The notes under the pieces: model-generated
What the model was told of the DNA's origin: nothing
Database searches by the model: none
The model's input: only the letters and a program-made list of their open reading frames with translations
Program-made: the position numbers and the translations under genes
In this document: piece by piece, positions 7,836 to 16,730 of the stretch
How the letters are laid out: the number at the start of each line of letters is the position of its first letter
Numbering within the stretch: position 1 is the stretch's first letter
DNA from: Anabaena sp. 4-3
GTDB lineage: Bacteria; Cyanobacteriota; Cyanobacteriia; Cyanobacteriales; Nostocaceae
Assembly (NCBI RefSeq): GCF_001597745.1
Contig: NZ_LUHJ01000026.1
Span: 1-64,000, forward strand
Direction: 5' to 3'
DNA length: 64,000 nt

Positions 7836-8369
7836 ATGGATAATATTGTCACCACAAGATTAAATTTATTACCCTTGAAGCTGGAAATAATCCAAACTGC
7901 AATTACAGGTAATGCTGAATTAGCATCAGTTCTAGGGGTAAAAGTTTTACCCAATTGGCAAGATGAAGAGTTTCTTCATGCTTTGCCAGAACTTGTAGAT
8001 ATACTATGCAAAAATCCGTTACAAGCTGCATGGGGCTGGGGAAATTTAGTCATTCATCAAGCCGAAAATACGCTCATTGGTCACGTTATGGTGAAAATTA
8101 TCCCAGATTCTACAGGTTCACCCACAGGTGCATTAGAAATTGGCTATTACATCGCCCCATCATATCGACAACAGGGATACGCAACTGAAGCCACAAAAGC
8201 GATAGTAGATTGGGCATTTTGTCAACCAATTGTGCAAAGCGTGACGGCTGGATGCGATGTAGATAATATAGGCTCAAAGCGGGTACTAGAAAAAATTGGA
8301 ATGCAAATGATAGCATCACGGGGTAATATGTTGATATGGAAATTAAGCAAAACAGTGACCGTTCAATAA
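7836..8369 (+). CDS. mdnD: GNAT N-acetyltransferase of the microviridin cluster (MdnD/MvdB role)
   Basis: 177 residues with a GNAT fold: TTRLNLLPL at the N terminus, a central strand LEIGYYIAPSYRQQGYATEATKAI with the acetyl-CoA binding Q/RxxGxA loop, and DVDNIGSKRVLEKIGM at the C terminus. In microviridin clusters this enzyme acetylates the freed N terminus of the processed peptide. The position right after the exporter gene supports that assignment over a generic RimJ/RimL-like enzyme. Confidence 0.82.
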   Translation: MDNIVTTRLNLLPLKLEIIQTAITGNAELASVLGVKVLPNWQDEEFLHALPELVDILCKNPLQAAWGWGNLVIHQAENTLIGHVMVKIIPDSTGSPTGALEIGYYIAPSYRQQGYATEATKAIVDWAFCQPIVQSVTAGCDVDNIGSKRVLEKIGMQMIASRGNMLIWKLSKTVTVQ

Positions 8370-8478
8370 TTATGTTTTGATACCTACTAACCATAGGTTG
8401 ACTTAAACCTATAACAACAATCTCAAGGTGGAGAAATGAGCAATAATTTAGCGGCTACTCATACTTTTTAAAATCAGG

Positions 8479-10221
8479 GTGATGCTAACTAGAAAGCAAA
8501 GACAACTTCTTAATTATGAAAATGTTAAGATTTATGAAATAACTTATAAATTACCCATTGTAAAAAATCGCAAATTAAAAAAAGTTCAAAAAAGAATTAT
8601 AGAATGTCAAATACTAATTAAAGAAGGAATTAAATATCATTCCTATCTTTGGGGACTAATTAGACGAAAACAAGAAATTAGTCAAGGACAAATTTTTGCG
8701 GAAATCAAATTTTTAGTCAGAGATTATACCCAAATAATTGATTTTTTAGAAAATTATACAGCTAGTTATCAAGATTTTTTATTACAATTTACAGATAACT
8801 GGAAAAATTTGTTTACCCAAAAATATCTAGAAATTAAAAAAATTAACGCAGAACGAAACAAACTAGAAATAAAAAATCAGCATAATCCGCAAATTATTGA
8901 AAAATTACAACGGGAACAACAAGAAAACATCAAATCAATTTTACTTTTAAGTCAAACTAACTTGTTAATGTTAGAAAAAGTAAAATTGCTGAGTGCAGGA
9001 ATTAAAAATTTAGCGGAAGACACAAAAATTCAAAAACAAAGTATTCAGAGAATCGTTAAAGATTTAGATGTATATCAAGAAATTTATGAATATCAAATAA
9101 AAGCGACGAAAATCAGGCAAGAAATCGCCAAAATAGCCGAGACTGCACTCAATTTAGAAAATTATTTACAAGATTACTTTAATCCTTTTCAATCCTTAAT
9201 CGATGAAGTCGTCAAAATCGATGCTAATTTTTACGCAACTGTTGGAGAAATTCAAAATTTAGCCAATAGTAGTTTAAATTCGCAGGCGAATTTATTACCG
9301 TTAGCTGACACTAACACAACTTCAGAAGAATTACTTGATTTATTAGTGGCTAGTTATGAGAAAAGAGAGAGATTAAACGATGCTTTCTTACAGTCACAAT
9401 TATTAGATTTATCTGTTGATAATTTTGATTTGATCAATGACGGCATGACGTTAGATAGAGCGATTTACTTAATATCTAATTATATGTCTACTCAACTGGT
9501 TGATCAAAGAAAAATATTAGGGATAGCAGAGACAGATGTTGTTTCTCCCCATTCTCCCGTTGTGGATGAACTGGGGAATAAGAAATGGGAAGATTTAGTG
9601 AGGGAAGACTCACCGCGCCCATTGGAACAAACAAAATTAGTAGAATTAAGTAATGATGAGATTAAGTTTAAAAAAGAAATAAAAACCAGCCACCAGATAG
9701 ATTATAGTCTCCTGCAAAACCTGCTTGCACAGTCTGAATGGCAAGAAGCGGATATTGAAACGGCTAGATTAATGTTACAGGTGATGGGAAAGAGTTATTG
9801 GAATGAAGTTTATCAGGAAGATATTCTAAATTTTTCTTGTCAAGCATTCCATACCATTGATCAACTGTGGAAACAATACAGTCATGGTTGTTTCGGGTTT
9901 AGTGTTCAGCAAAGTATCTGGGAAGAAATGGGGGGACAAGTAGATTATGAAACAGACAAGAAATTAGGCGATCGCCTGGGTTGGCGACAACAGGGAAAAT
10001 GGTTAGAATATGACCAACTAACTTTTAATTTGTCCCCTCAAACACCCATAGGACACCTACCCGTCAAATGGTTACACTATGACGAAGATATTTTTGAATT
10101 ATACCCCAATTCATCAGCCGAACCCTTATCAATGGGTGCATGGCGAGTTGGTTCTTGGTTAATTTGGCAGATGCACTTATTTTTTACTCGTGCCAAAATT
10201 TGTAATGAAAATTGCTCATGA
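8479..10221 (+). CDS. Coiled-coil protein with C-terminal GUN4 domain
   Basis: 580 residues. Roughly residues 1-330 are Lys/Glu/Gln/Ile-rich with long heptad-like stretches, suggesting a coiled coil. A spacer follows, then a GUN4 domain from about 413 onward, with typical blocks LQNLLAQSEWQEADIETARL, a TIDQLWKQYSHGCFGFSVQ segment, LGDRLGWR and IGHLPVKW. GUN4 domains bind porphyrins and activate Mg-chelatase; in cyanobacteria they are also fused to kinase or signalling domains, so a tetrapyrrole-sensing role is possible. It begins 109 bases after the acetyltransferase on the same strand. Whether it belongs to the microviridin operon cannot be told. AT-rich, lysine-heavy coding in the coil. Confidence 0.8.
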   Translation: MMLTRKQRQLLNYENVKIYEITYKLPIVKNRKLKKVQKRIIECQILIKEGIKYHSYLWGLIRRKQEISQGQIFAEIKFLVRDYTQIIDFLENYTASYQDFLLQFTDNWKNLFTQKYLEIKKINAERNKLEIKNQHNPQIIEKLQREQQENIKSILLLSQTNLLMLEKVKLLSAGIKNLAEDTKIQKQSIQRIVKDLDVYQEIYEYQIKATKIRQEIAKIAETALNLENYLQDYFNPFQSLIDEVVKIDANFYATVGEIQNLANSSLNSQANLLPLADTNTTSEELLDLLVASYEKRERLNDAFLQSQLLDLSVDNFDLINDGMTLDRAIYLISNYMSTQLVDQRKILGIAETDVVSPHSPVVDELGNKKWEDLVREDSPRPLEQTKLVELSNDEIKFKKEIKTSHQIDYSLLQNLLAQSEWQEADIETARLMLQVMGKSYWNEVYQEDILNFSCQAFHTIDQLWKQYSHGCFGFSVQQSIWEEMGGQVDYETDKKLGDRLGWRQQGKWLEYDQLTFNLSPQTPIGHLPVKWLHYDEDIFELYPNSSAEPLSMGAWRVGSWLIWQMHLFFTRAKICNENCS

Positions 10222-10271
10222 GTTACAGGGACTTTCAGCTAAATGAACCACAAAATCAACTTTCAAAACCT

Positions 10272-10301
10272 TGTAGAGACGTTGCATGCAACGTCTCTAC
10301 A
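10272..10301. repeat. 30-bp perfect palindrome TGTAGAGACGTTGCA | TGCAACGTCTCTACA, copy 1
   Basis: Perfect 15+15 inverted repeat, followed by a partial copy GCAACGTCTCTA at about 10306-10318. An identical palindrome sits at 56712-56741. A dispersed intergenic repeat; as RNA it would form a strong hairpin. Confidence 0.8.
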
Positions 10302-10469
10302 GTCATGCAACGTCTCTAAAGTATAGTCTAATTAGCCCACAAATGCTGTAATTGTATATAGTGTTTTCTCATCTAATAACTTACCAATTTATCTGCGTCC
10401 ATCTGCGTCCATCTGCGTTTAATTCTAACTGATTGCTATATTTCTCAATAACAAACAACAGTAGAACCA

Positions 10470-10883
10470 ATGAATAACATCAATTTGTTGTCCGATACTG
10501 AAATAGAGAAGCTACTTTTGGGAAAATGGCGTTTTGACACAGATAGCGAAAAAATTTTCCTAGAATTTAGACAGGATATGACCTATGAACAAACCAGAAT
10601 CCAAACGTTTTTGTTATCTAAACCAAAAGAATATATAACAGGTCATAAATTTACTGGTGTCTGGCACGTCAATGAGAGCAAGTTGTGTCTAATTGTCAAA
10701 AATCTGCCAAAGTCCATGCTCAATTTACATTTATCAGTATTATTTAAAGTTTCTGTGGCAGATATAGTAGCAAGTTTCATTTCTCTGTTTGTCTGCGAAA
10801 GTTATCAAGTTGTCAAAATTGATAGTTCTACATTCATCATCCAAGATGGAAAGCAGCCAATTATCGGCACAAAATTAAATTAG
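10470..10883 (+). CDS. Hypothetical protein, lipocalin-like pattern
   Basis: 137 residues. The pattern LLGKWRFDTDSEKIFLEF ... TGVWHVNESKLCL ... is reminiscent of small lipocalin-like or YxWGxW beta-barrel domains that assess ligand or stress, but no family is firmly recognised. The middle carries a hydrophobic run (LSVLFKVSVADIVASFISLF) that could be a membrane segment or buried strand. It stands alone, convergent with the large gene on the opposite strand, whose stop lies 12 bases beyond. Confidence 0.6.
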   Translation: MNNINLLSDTEIEKLLLGKWRFDTDSEKIFLEFRQDMTYEQTRIQTFLLSKPKEYITGHKFTGVWHVNESKLCLIVKNLPKSMLNLHLSVLFKVSVADIVASFISLFVCESYQVVKIDSSTFIIQDGKQPIIGTKLN

Positions 10884-10894
10884 ATTAAATTAAA

Positions 10895-13800
10895 TTACAT
10901 CTTGTTATCTGACGTTTTGCGACTTTTTAACTTTATTCCTAAAACTTTTAAAATCGCTCTTTTATTGTAGACATTAATTGAGCTTAACTCGTTACCTAAC
11001 AGATAACAACTACCCGAAATCCTCACAGCATTGTATAATCCATTCTCGGCTTTGTTCAGCGTTATCTTGGCATTTTTCTGGTTTTTCGCGCCTTTGAGGA
11101 TAAAAATACCTCCAAAATTGAAGCAGCCAGACGCAGTTAATTGATTACTATTGACACTGGCATTGATATCAGCGAAATCGTAACCTAAAAACTTAAGATT
11201 ACCCTCTATACTGGCAGAATTATTGATATTACCATTATCCCCTGTGGTGAGAGTGACTGTAGCACCATTGAAAGCTACAATGCCAAAATTGAAATTACTG
11301 CTAGCTTGAAAACCACTTTCATCAAGGTTGATACTTAACGAAGTAAATTCTTTACCTAAGAGGGTAATATCGCCTAAACCCAAAAGCTTTTGATGCGTCA
11401 AGTCAAGATGGAAATTCGGAACATTCAATTTCATCACATTCCCTAAACTAAGAGAAGCATGATCAATGGTGACACTCTCAGGGTTAAATGATAATATCCC
11501 CTTACCCAAAGATTGATTAAAAGCAGTAATATTAGCTGTTCCCGTCGCACTTTGATTTTTTAAATTTACTGTGAGTAAATCAACCTCAACGGTGAGGAAA
11601 CCAGCTAAATTCAGCTTAGTATTCTTTAGCGTCACACTATTGCTAGTCACATCAAAGGTAATACCTACTAAGGTATTTCCCAAAACGGAAATTGTTCCTG
11701 AACCACTACCAATTCCTGATTGATGTTCTATACTCAGGTCATCAACATCAATAGTTAAGAGATTAGCTAAACTCAAGTCAAAGTCTTTGAATATAGCATT
11801 AGTCGGGGTAATTTGAAATTCTACATTAGCAACTTGATTGTCGAAAATCTCAACATAACCATCACCCGTGAGATACTGGTCATCAGGTGTTACCTTCAAG
11901 GCTAAATCTAAACTATCGTCATCTGTTCCGGTAATTTTCAAAAATCCTAAATCAATCTCTGGAACTTTTAACGAACCTTCAATTTTCCGAAAAGTTTTAT
12001 CACTTTGAAGAATTAAGATGGCTTCATGTCCCCAAGCGGTCATCTTACCATTAATTTCTAAACCTTCTGATACAGGTTGACCGGCAATTGTCGTTGAGAA
12101 AGGAACAAATTTAATTAAAGGGTTGAGTTCTCCGTTATCATCGCTATCAACGGATGTGATATTTAAGTCGAGAAAATTATTTAAAAAATCTAATGCTTTG
12201 TTAACTACATCAATTGAGGAATTGGCTTGTTTAAGTACAAAACCTGAAACTGGCCCTTGCCATAAATCTATTAAATTAATTGGCTGATTAGTTGTTAAAA
12301 TAAACGCTAATTTTTCCGGGTCGTTAGTATCTATCAAGAATGCAACTGCAAGGTCTATTTTTTCCCATCTCAAATCCCCAATAAAGCCAAAGTTATCAAA
12401 ATAAGGAGGTAAATAAGTTCCTCCTCCCTGAAAACCAACATTACGCAGTTCAGTTCCTACCAACCCATAGGGATTATACCAAGAGTTTTCGCCTTGTTGA
12501 GAGAATAATCCGGTTAAAGATTCGGGTTCGAGAGAAAGTTTACCACAGAGGTATAACGTAGGTTCATCATCTTGTGTAGGGTCGTAACCTTGAACCGCCA
12601 AATTTCCAGTTAATCCAAAACTGGGTTCTAAATCAACCCCAACATCTAACCCAATCAGCAGATTACTAAAAGTAGCATTAAATCTGTCAATAGAAAATAG
12701 CTGTACATTGCCTTGAATATTACCAGTTAAACTGACAAAGCCACCAGGATCAAAGCTAATCAGCACTCCTAAACAACCAACATCTAATTTATTTTGAATA
12801 AAATCGCCGAAATTAGTATTGAGTTGGGTAAAATTAATATCTCCGATAAAGTTGAACCCTCGGCAGAAATTAATCCGACCTAATTTTTCATGCTTGTAAG
12901 CATAGCCAATGTTAGTTATAATTAATTCGGCATTGGTTAACTGCAAATCCTGAATTACAGGAATTTCATTTGTTAAGGAACTAAAATCAATATCGCTAGG
13001 CAATTGATAATGTAATGTAGTTTGGTTGCCAAATGTCAACGCCAAATTTTGGTTATTAAGTATTCCTTTAAAACTAATATCCACACCTCGCTTATTTTTA
13101 ATAATTCCCAATTTTGGGGCAGATATGGTTAGTTCAGGATTGCCAAAAATGCCGCTAATCATGCCATTAATGGCGGTTTCCATGTAGGGAACAGCAGCAT
13201 CAATACTAAAGATATCTTCTAATTTTAGCTGCAAATCATTGGCAATGTTTAAGTAAATTCCTGTCGGCGATAAAATTAAACCTACCTGTTCTAAAGACTC
13301 TAGTTTTGATTTCAGCCCATCAGGTAAGTTAATTCCTGCCAAATTGTTGAATAAAGTAGTAAGATATTCTGGATTCAGTTCGGGAATGATAACTTGATAG
13401 GAAATACTTTGATTTCCCAATACCTGAATATTGATGGTAGGATTAGCAACTATAAAAGCACCAATAGCCGCCTTGACTTTTTTTAAAGCTAAGTCAGAAC
13501 ATAAATGCTTGACAATTTCCTGAATATCAATTTCTCCCACGCAGTGGAAATTTATCAAGTCATTGCTGAGTTGAATTTCCAGACTATCTAGTTGACTAAA
13601 TATATCTTTGATAAATTTGGGTAATTCAGAAAAGCTATCTAATAGTGTAGCGGCTTCGGTTGGGGATACTTGGGGAATATTAATATAAAAAATTGGATTA
13701 CTGGTTTGAAAATCTTGAATGGTAATAATTGAATTGTTAATCAGGGGTAAATGAGTAGATATATTTAAGGTTTGCGTCAGACTGGCTAGTTTTGGTAGAG

Positions 13801-13999
13801 TTGGCCATAACTGGCTAGACTGTATGCTTTCTAAATAAGCTAGGGTAATGCTACTTTCTGAGATGTTTTGCAGGATGATGGGTGGTAAAGTTTCATTTTT
13901 GGGTTCAATGATGGATTTTTTTAGGGCTGAGGAAATTTTATATTTTTGGGATTTTAAATGTACAAATAATTCTTGCCATGATGTAAAAGTGTTAGACAT
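10895..13999 (-). CDS. Very large repetitive beta-rich hypothetical protein
   Basis: About 1034 residues from the ATG at 13999 (MSNTFTSWQELFVHL). The frame stays open to 14068, but that extension encodes the AAGGACTTTAGTCCTT repeat and is unlikely to be translated. The protein is rich in Leu, Asn, Ser and Thr with many amphipathic strand-like units. In the last 400 residues a unit of about 45 residues recurs (a 'NL..ISLGN...LNVPNF.LDL..Q...G.G.ITLLG' type), suggesting a long beta-groove or lipid-transfer-like fold similar in feel to AsmA/DUF3971 proteins. No signal peptide is obvious. It begins 72 bases after the metal ABC ATPase on the same strand, where a permease gene would be expected. 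Function unknown. Confidence 0.75.
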   Translation of the reverse strand: MSNTFTSWQELFVHLKSQKYKISSALKKSIIEPKNETLPPIILQNISESSITLAYLESIQSSQLWPTLPKLASLTQTLNISTHLPLINNSIITIQDFQTSNPIFYINIPQVSPTEAATLLDSFSELPKFIKDIFSQLDSLEIQLSNDLINFHCVGEIDIQEIVKHLCSDLALKKVKAAIGAFIVANPTINIQVLGNQSISYQVIIPELNPEYLTTLFNNLAGINLPDGLKSKLESLEQVGLILSPTGIYLNIANDLQLKLEDIFSIDAAVPYMETAINGMISGIFGNPELTISAPKLGIIKNKRGVDISFKGILNNQNLALTFGNQTTLHYQLPSDIDFSSLTNEIPVIQDLQLTNAELIITNIGYAYKHEKLGRINFCRGFNFIGDINFTQLNTNFGDFIQNKLDVGCLGVLISFDPGGFVSLTGNIQGNVQLFSIDRFNATFSNLLIGLDVGVDLEPSFGLTGNLAVQGYDPTQDDEPTLYLCGKLSLEPESLTGLFSQQGENSWYNPYGLVGTELRNVGFQGGGTYLPPYFDNFGFIGDLRWEKIDLAVAFLIDTNDPEKLAFILTTNQPINLIDLWQGPVSGFVLKQANSSIDVVNKALDFLNNFLDLNITSVDSDDNGELNPLIKFVPFSTTIAGQPVSEGLEINGKMTAWGHEAILILQSDKTFRKIEGSLKVPEIDLGFLKITGTDDDSLDLALKVTPDDQYLTGDGYVEIFDNQVANVEFQITPTNAIFKDFDLSLANLLTIDVDDLSIEHQSGIGSGSGTISVLGNTLVGITFDVTSNSVTLKNTKLNLAGFLTVEVDLLTVNLKNQSATGTANITAFNQSLGKGILSFNPESVTIDHASLSLGNVMKLNVPNFHLDLTHQKLLGLGDITLLGKEFTSLSINLDESGFQASSNFNFGIVAFNGATVTLTTGDNGNINNSASIEGNLKFLGYDFADINASVNSNQLTASGCFNFGGIFILKGAKNQKNAKITLNKAENGLYNAVRISGSCYLLGNELSSINVYNKRAILKVLGIKLKSRKTSDNKM

Positions 14000-14041
14000 A
14001 TAGTACAACCTAGTTTTGCTAGTGGTTGATAGGTTGGGAAT

Positions 14042-14062
14042 AAGGACTAAAGTCCTTACTAC
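14042..14062 (-). repeat. Dispersed AAGGACTTTAGTCCTT palindromic repeat, copy 3
   Basis: Reverse-complement copy of the elements at 523 and 3006, between the ABC ATPase stop and the start of the large protein. It fixes the true start of that protein to the downstream ATG. Confidence 0.7.
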
Positions 14063-14070
14063 CAACATAT

Positions 14071-14868
14071 TTAGGCTGCATCAGAGAAGTACATTACCTT
14101 GCCACCATAAGCACAACGCAGATTTTCTTCTGTGAGTACCTGTTGTCTCGAACCTGTGGCGATGAGTTCGCGGTTGAGTAAGATTAAATCATCAAAGTGG
14201 CTGATAGATTCGCCTAAGTCGTGGTTAACTACCAGCACAATTTTATTAGCTGACGCTAATTGATGAAAAACATCAAAAATTACTGCTTGCGTTTTTTGAT
14301 CTATACCCACAAACGGCTCATCAAAACAGAAAATTTCGGCTTGCTGTGCTAAAGCACGGGCTAAAAATACTCGCTGTTGCTGTCCCCCGGATAATTGTCC
14401 TATGGGGCGATCGCTTAATTCTATCATCCCTACGCGCTCTAATGCACTTTTTGCCACCTGACGACTCACATTAGAGAAACTACGCAACCACCCAGTCTTT
14501 TTTACTCGCCCCATCATCACTACATCCCACACTGTCGCCGGATAAGTCCAGTCAATTTGACTACGCTGGGGAACATAAGCCACTTGTTGTAATTGCTGAT
14601 TTAGGAGTTTCCCTTGATACAACACTCTCCCACTACTAGCGGGAACTAAACCTAACATCGCCTTCATTAAGGTACTTTTCCCCGCACCGTTAGGGCCAAA
14701 AATCCCAGTCAGTCGTCCCGGTTTGACAATACAGTTAATATCCCGCAAAGCTTCCTGTGTCCGGTAGTGTACCCCTAGATGGGCAATGTTAATATTTGTT
14801 GTGGCTGTCACAGTATTAACCCTTACTAGATGGGAATTACCTTCTAAAGAAAAATCAGCAGTTCTCAT
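14071..14868 (-). CDS. mntA: Metal (probably manganese) ABC transporter ATPase
   Basis: 265 residues: Walker A GPNGAGKST, Q-loop VPQRSQIDWTYP, signature LSGGQQQR, Walker B FCFDEPFVGID, switch His in VVNHDLG. The IDWTYPATVWDVVMMGR segment is typical of Mn/Zn/Fe importer ATPases of the MntA/ZnuC class. The first 28 or so residues precede the conserved core. It is divergent from the substrate-binding lipoprotein gene with 95 bases between, so both probably share a control region. No permease gene is present on either side, so the partner must be encoded elsewhere. Mn rather than Zn is inferred from the binding protein. Confidence 0.85.
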   Translation of the reverse strand: MRTADFSLEGNSHLVRVNTVTATTNINIAHLGVHYRTQEALRDINCIVKPGRLTGIFGPNGAGKSTLMKAMLGLVPASSGRVLYQGKLLNQQLQQVAYVPQRSQIDWTYPATVWDVVMMGRVKKTGWLRSFSNVSRQVAKSALERVGMIELSDRPIGQLSGGQQQRVFLARALAQQAEIFCFDEPFVGIDQKTQAVIFDVFHQLASANKIVLVVNHDLGESISHFDDLILLNRELIATGSRQQVLTEENLRCAYGGKVMYFSDAA

Positions 14869-14963
14869 GGTGTCATTTCCGAGACAGGGACAAAAATGAA
14901 AAGAATATGAAAATATAGTATCGTAAAAAATGAGAAAAATATGAAAATTAAGATAACAAGTTT

Positions 14964-15941
14964 ATGACAGCAATCACTCACTCAAAAGCGGGAGATTACG
15001 GTAAAGCAATCTGCGGTGTTTTTGTGGCACTTTTGATACAGGGATGTACTCAAGTAAACTCTAACAGTACCGCCAACGTGACGGATGGTAAACCGCAAGT
15101 AGTAGCAACAAACACCATCATTGCTGATTTAGCTGATGAAGTTGGGGGTGAAGAAATTCAGCTAACTGGGATACTGCAACCCGGTGCTGATCCTCATGTA
15201 TACGAACCAGTCCCCGCAGATAGTAAGTTGTTGGAAGAAGCAGACTTAATTTTGTATAACGGCTACAACTTAGAACCGGGACTGATTAAATTAATGAATG
15301 CGTCTGGAGGGAAGGCGCGAAAATTAGCGGTGGGGGAAGTTGTCAAACCGTTACAATTGGAAGAAGGAAAAGGTGAAGTAGTTCCAGATCCCCACGTTTG
15401 GGGTAGTGCAGAAAATGCGATCGCAATGGTAAATGCCATCCGGGATGAGTTAATTAAATTATCACCGGAAGATAGGGAAAAATTTACGCAAAATGCAGAT
15501 CAACTCACACAAGAATTAAAACAACTGCATAGCTGGATTAATCAACAAATTCAAACGATACCCGCAGATAAACGCCAACTGGTGACAACACACGACGCTT
15601 TCCAATATTATGGCAGAGCTTACGGACTAGCGATCGCTGGCACATTAATCGGAATTAGTACCGAAGAACAACCCAGCGCACAAACAGTACAGAAATTAGT
15701 AGAGTCCATTAAAAAAATTGGTGTCCCCGCTATTTTTGCCGAAACTACAATTAACCCAGCCTTAATTAAAACCGTAGCACAAGAAGCAGGTGTGAAATTA
15801 CCGGCAAATCAACTTTACTCCGATTCCATTGGCGTAAAAGGTAGTGATGGTGATACCTACATCAAAATGATGGAGTCAAATACCCGAACTATTGTAGAAG
15901 CATTGGGTGGTAAATATACACCTTTTCAACCAAAGAAATAA
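14964..15941 (+). CDS. mntC: Metal ABC transporter substrate-binding lipoprotein (MntC/ZnuA family)
   Basis: 325 residues. A hydrophobic N-terminal segment, VFVALLIQGC, ends in a lipobox-like cysteine (LIQGC), so a lipid-anchored exported protein. The cluster A-I solute-binding fold is shown by VVATNTIIADLADEVGG, GADPHVYEPVP (first metal His), DPHVWGSAENA (second His), TTHDAFQYYGRAYGL and FAETTINPALI. There is no His-rich loop as in ZnuA, which favours manganese. Divergent from the ATPase. The following gene is unrelated, so the permease is missing from this locus. Confidence 0.86.
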   Translation: MTAITHSKAGDYGKAICGVFVALLIQGCTQVNSNSTANVTDGKPQVVATNTIIADLADEVGGEEIQLTGILQPGADPHVYEPVPADSKLLEEADLILYNGYNLEPGLIKLMNASGGKARKLAVGEVVKPLQLEEGKGEVVPDPHVWGSAENAIAMVNAIRDELIKLSPEDREKFTQNADQLTQELKQLHSWINQQIQTIPADKRQLVTTHDAFQYYGRAYGLAIAGTLIGISTEEQPSAQTVQKLVESIKKIGVPAIFAETTINPALIKTVAQEAGVKLPANQLYSDSIGVKGSDGDTYIKMMESNTRTIVEALGGKYTPFQPKK

Positions 15942-16104
15942 ATAGAAAGTTAGAGGTTATATTTCATAACCACGAGTTTAAATATAACCTCAGATATGTA
16001 ATTTTATTTTTGATAGATAACTCTTTCCAGAGAAAGACACAATTAAATAGAATATTTTTTAAATTGTAAGAGTAAAAGCAAAAACTATATTTTTATAAAT
16101 CACC

Positions 16105-16452
16105 ATGACTAAAGCAGGAGACAAACAAAATAAACAAACAGAAGAAATTAGACAACCAGTCAGTGAAGATTGGCATTCTCGTGAAGAACCCAACGTTAAA
16201 GAAAGAAACTTAACAGCCAACCCAGGAGATAAAATTTCTGAGCAGCCGCAATCAATAGAAGAGAAAGCCAAACAAGTGGCTGTAGATGTACCAGACATCA
16301 CAGGCGATCAGATTACAGTCCCGACTTATTTTGTCGTCGAATATCCAGATGGTGAAAAGAAAGCACTGCACCATGTAAAAGATGCAGAAGAAATTTCTGA
16401 TGTCATTCGCCAAGCCAGAGTAGACGAAGAAGGAAATCGGACTTGGTGGTAA
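16105..16452 (+). CDS. Small acidic hypothetical protein
   Basis: 115 residues, highly charged. The first 70 or so look disordered (KAGDKQNKQTEEIRQPVSED). The C-terminal part has TYFVVEYPDGEKKALHHVKDAEE, which could form a small beta-alpha unit. No recognised domain. It stands between mntC and the GTPase gene with 150-280 bases on either side, so is probably monocistronic. Confidence 0.55.
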   Translation: MTKAGDKQNKQTEEIRQPVSEDWHSREEPNVKERNLTANPGDKISEQPQSIEEKAKQVAVDVPDITGDQITVPTYFVVEYPDGEKKALHHVKDAEEISDVIRQARVDEEGNRTWW

Positions 16453-16730
16453 TCGTTCATAGCCGGAATTAATATGAGGCGTGATGCTGTTCGCGTCTCA
16501 ATTTTATAATTATTAACTAGAGCAAATTTGTCCGTATATATTAACTATCAATTACAGCAATATTTCAGGTAAACGATTCACAAAATCAAATTTCAAACCT
16601 TGTAGAGACGTTTCATTAAAACTCCGCGCTCCTCCGCGTTTACCTCCGCGCCCCTCTGCGTTTCAAAAAAAACCACCAACACCTTCTCTCATATACCACA
16701 ATAGAAACATAACCCCTTGTTTCTCAAAAC

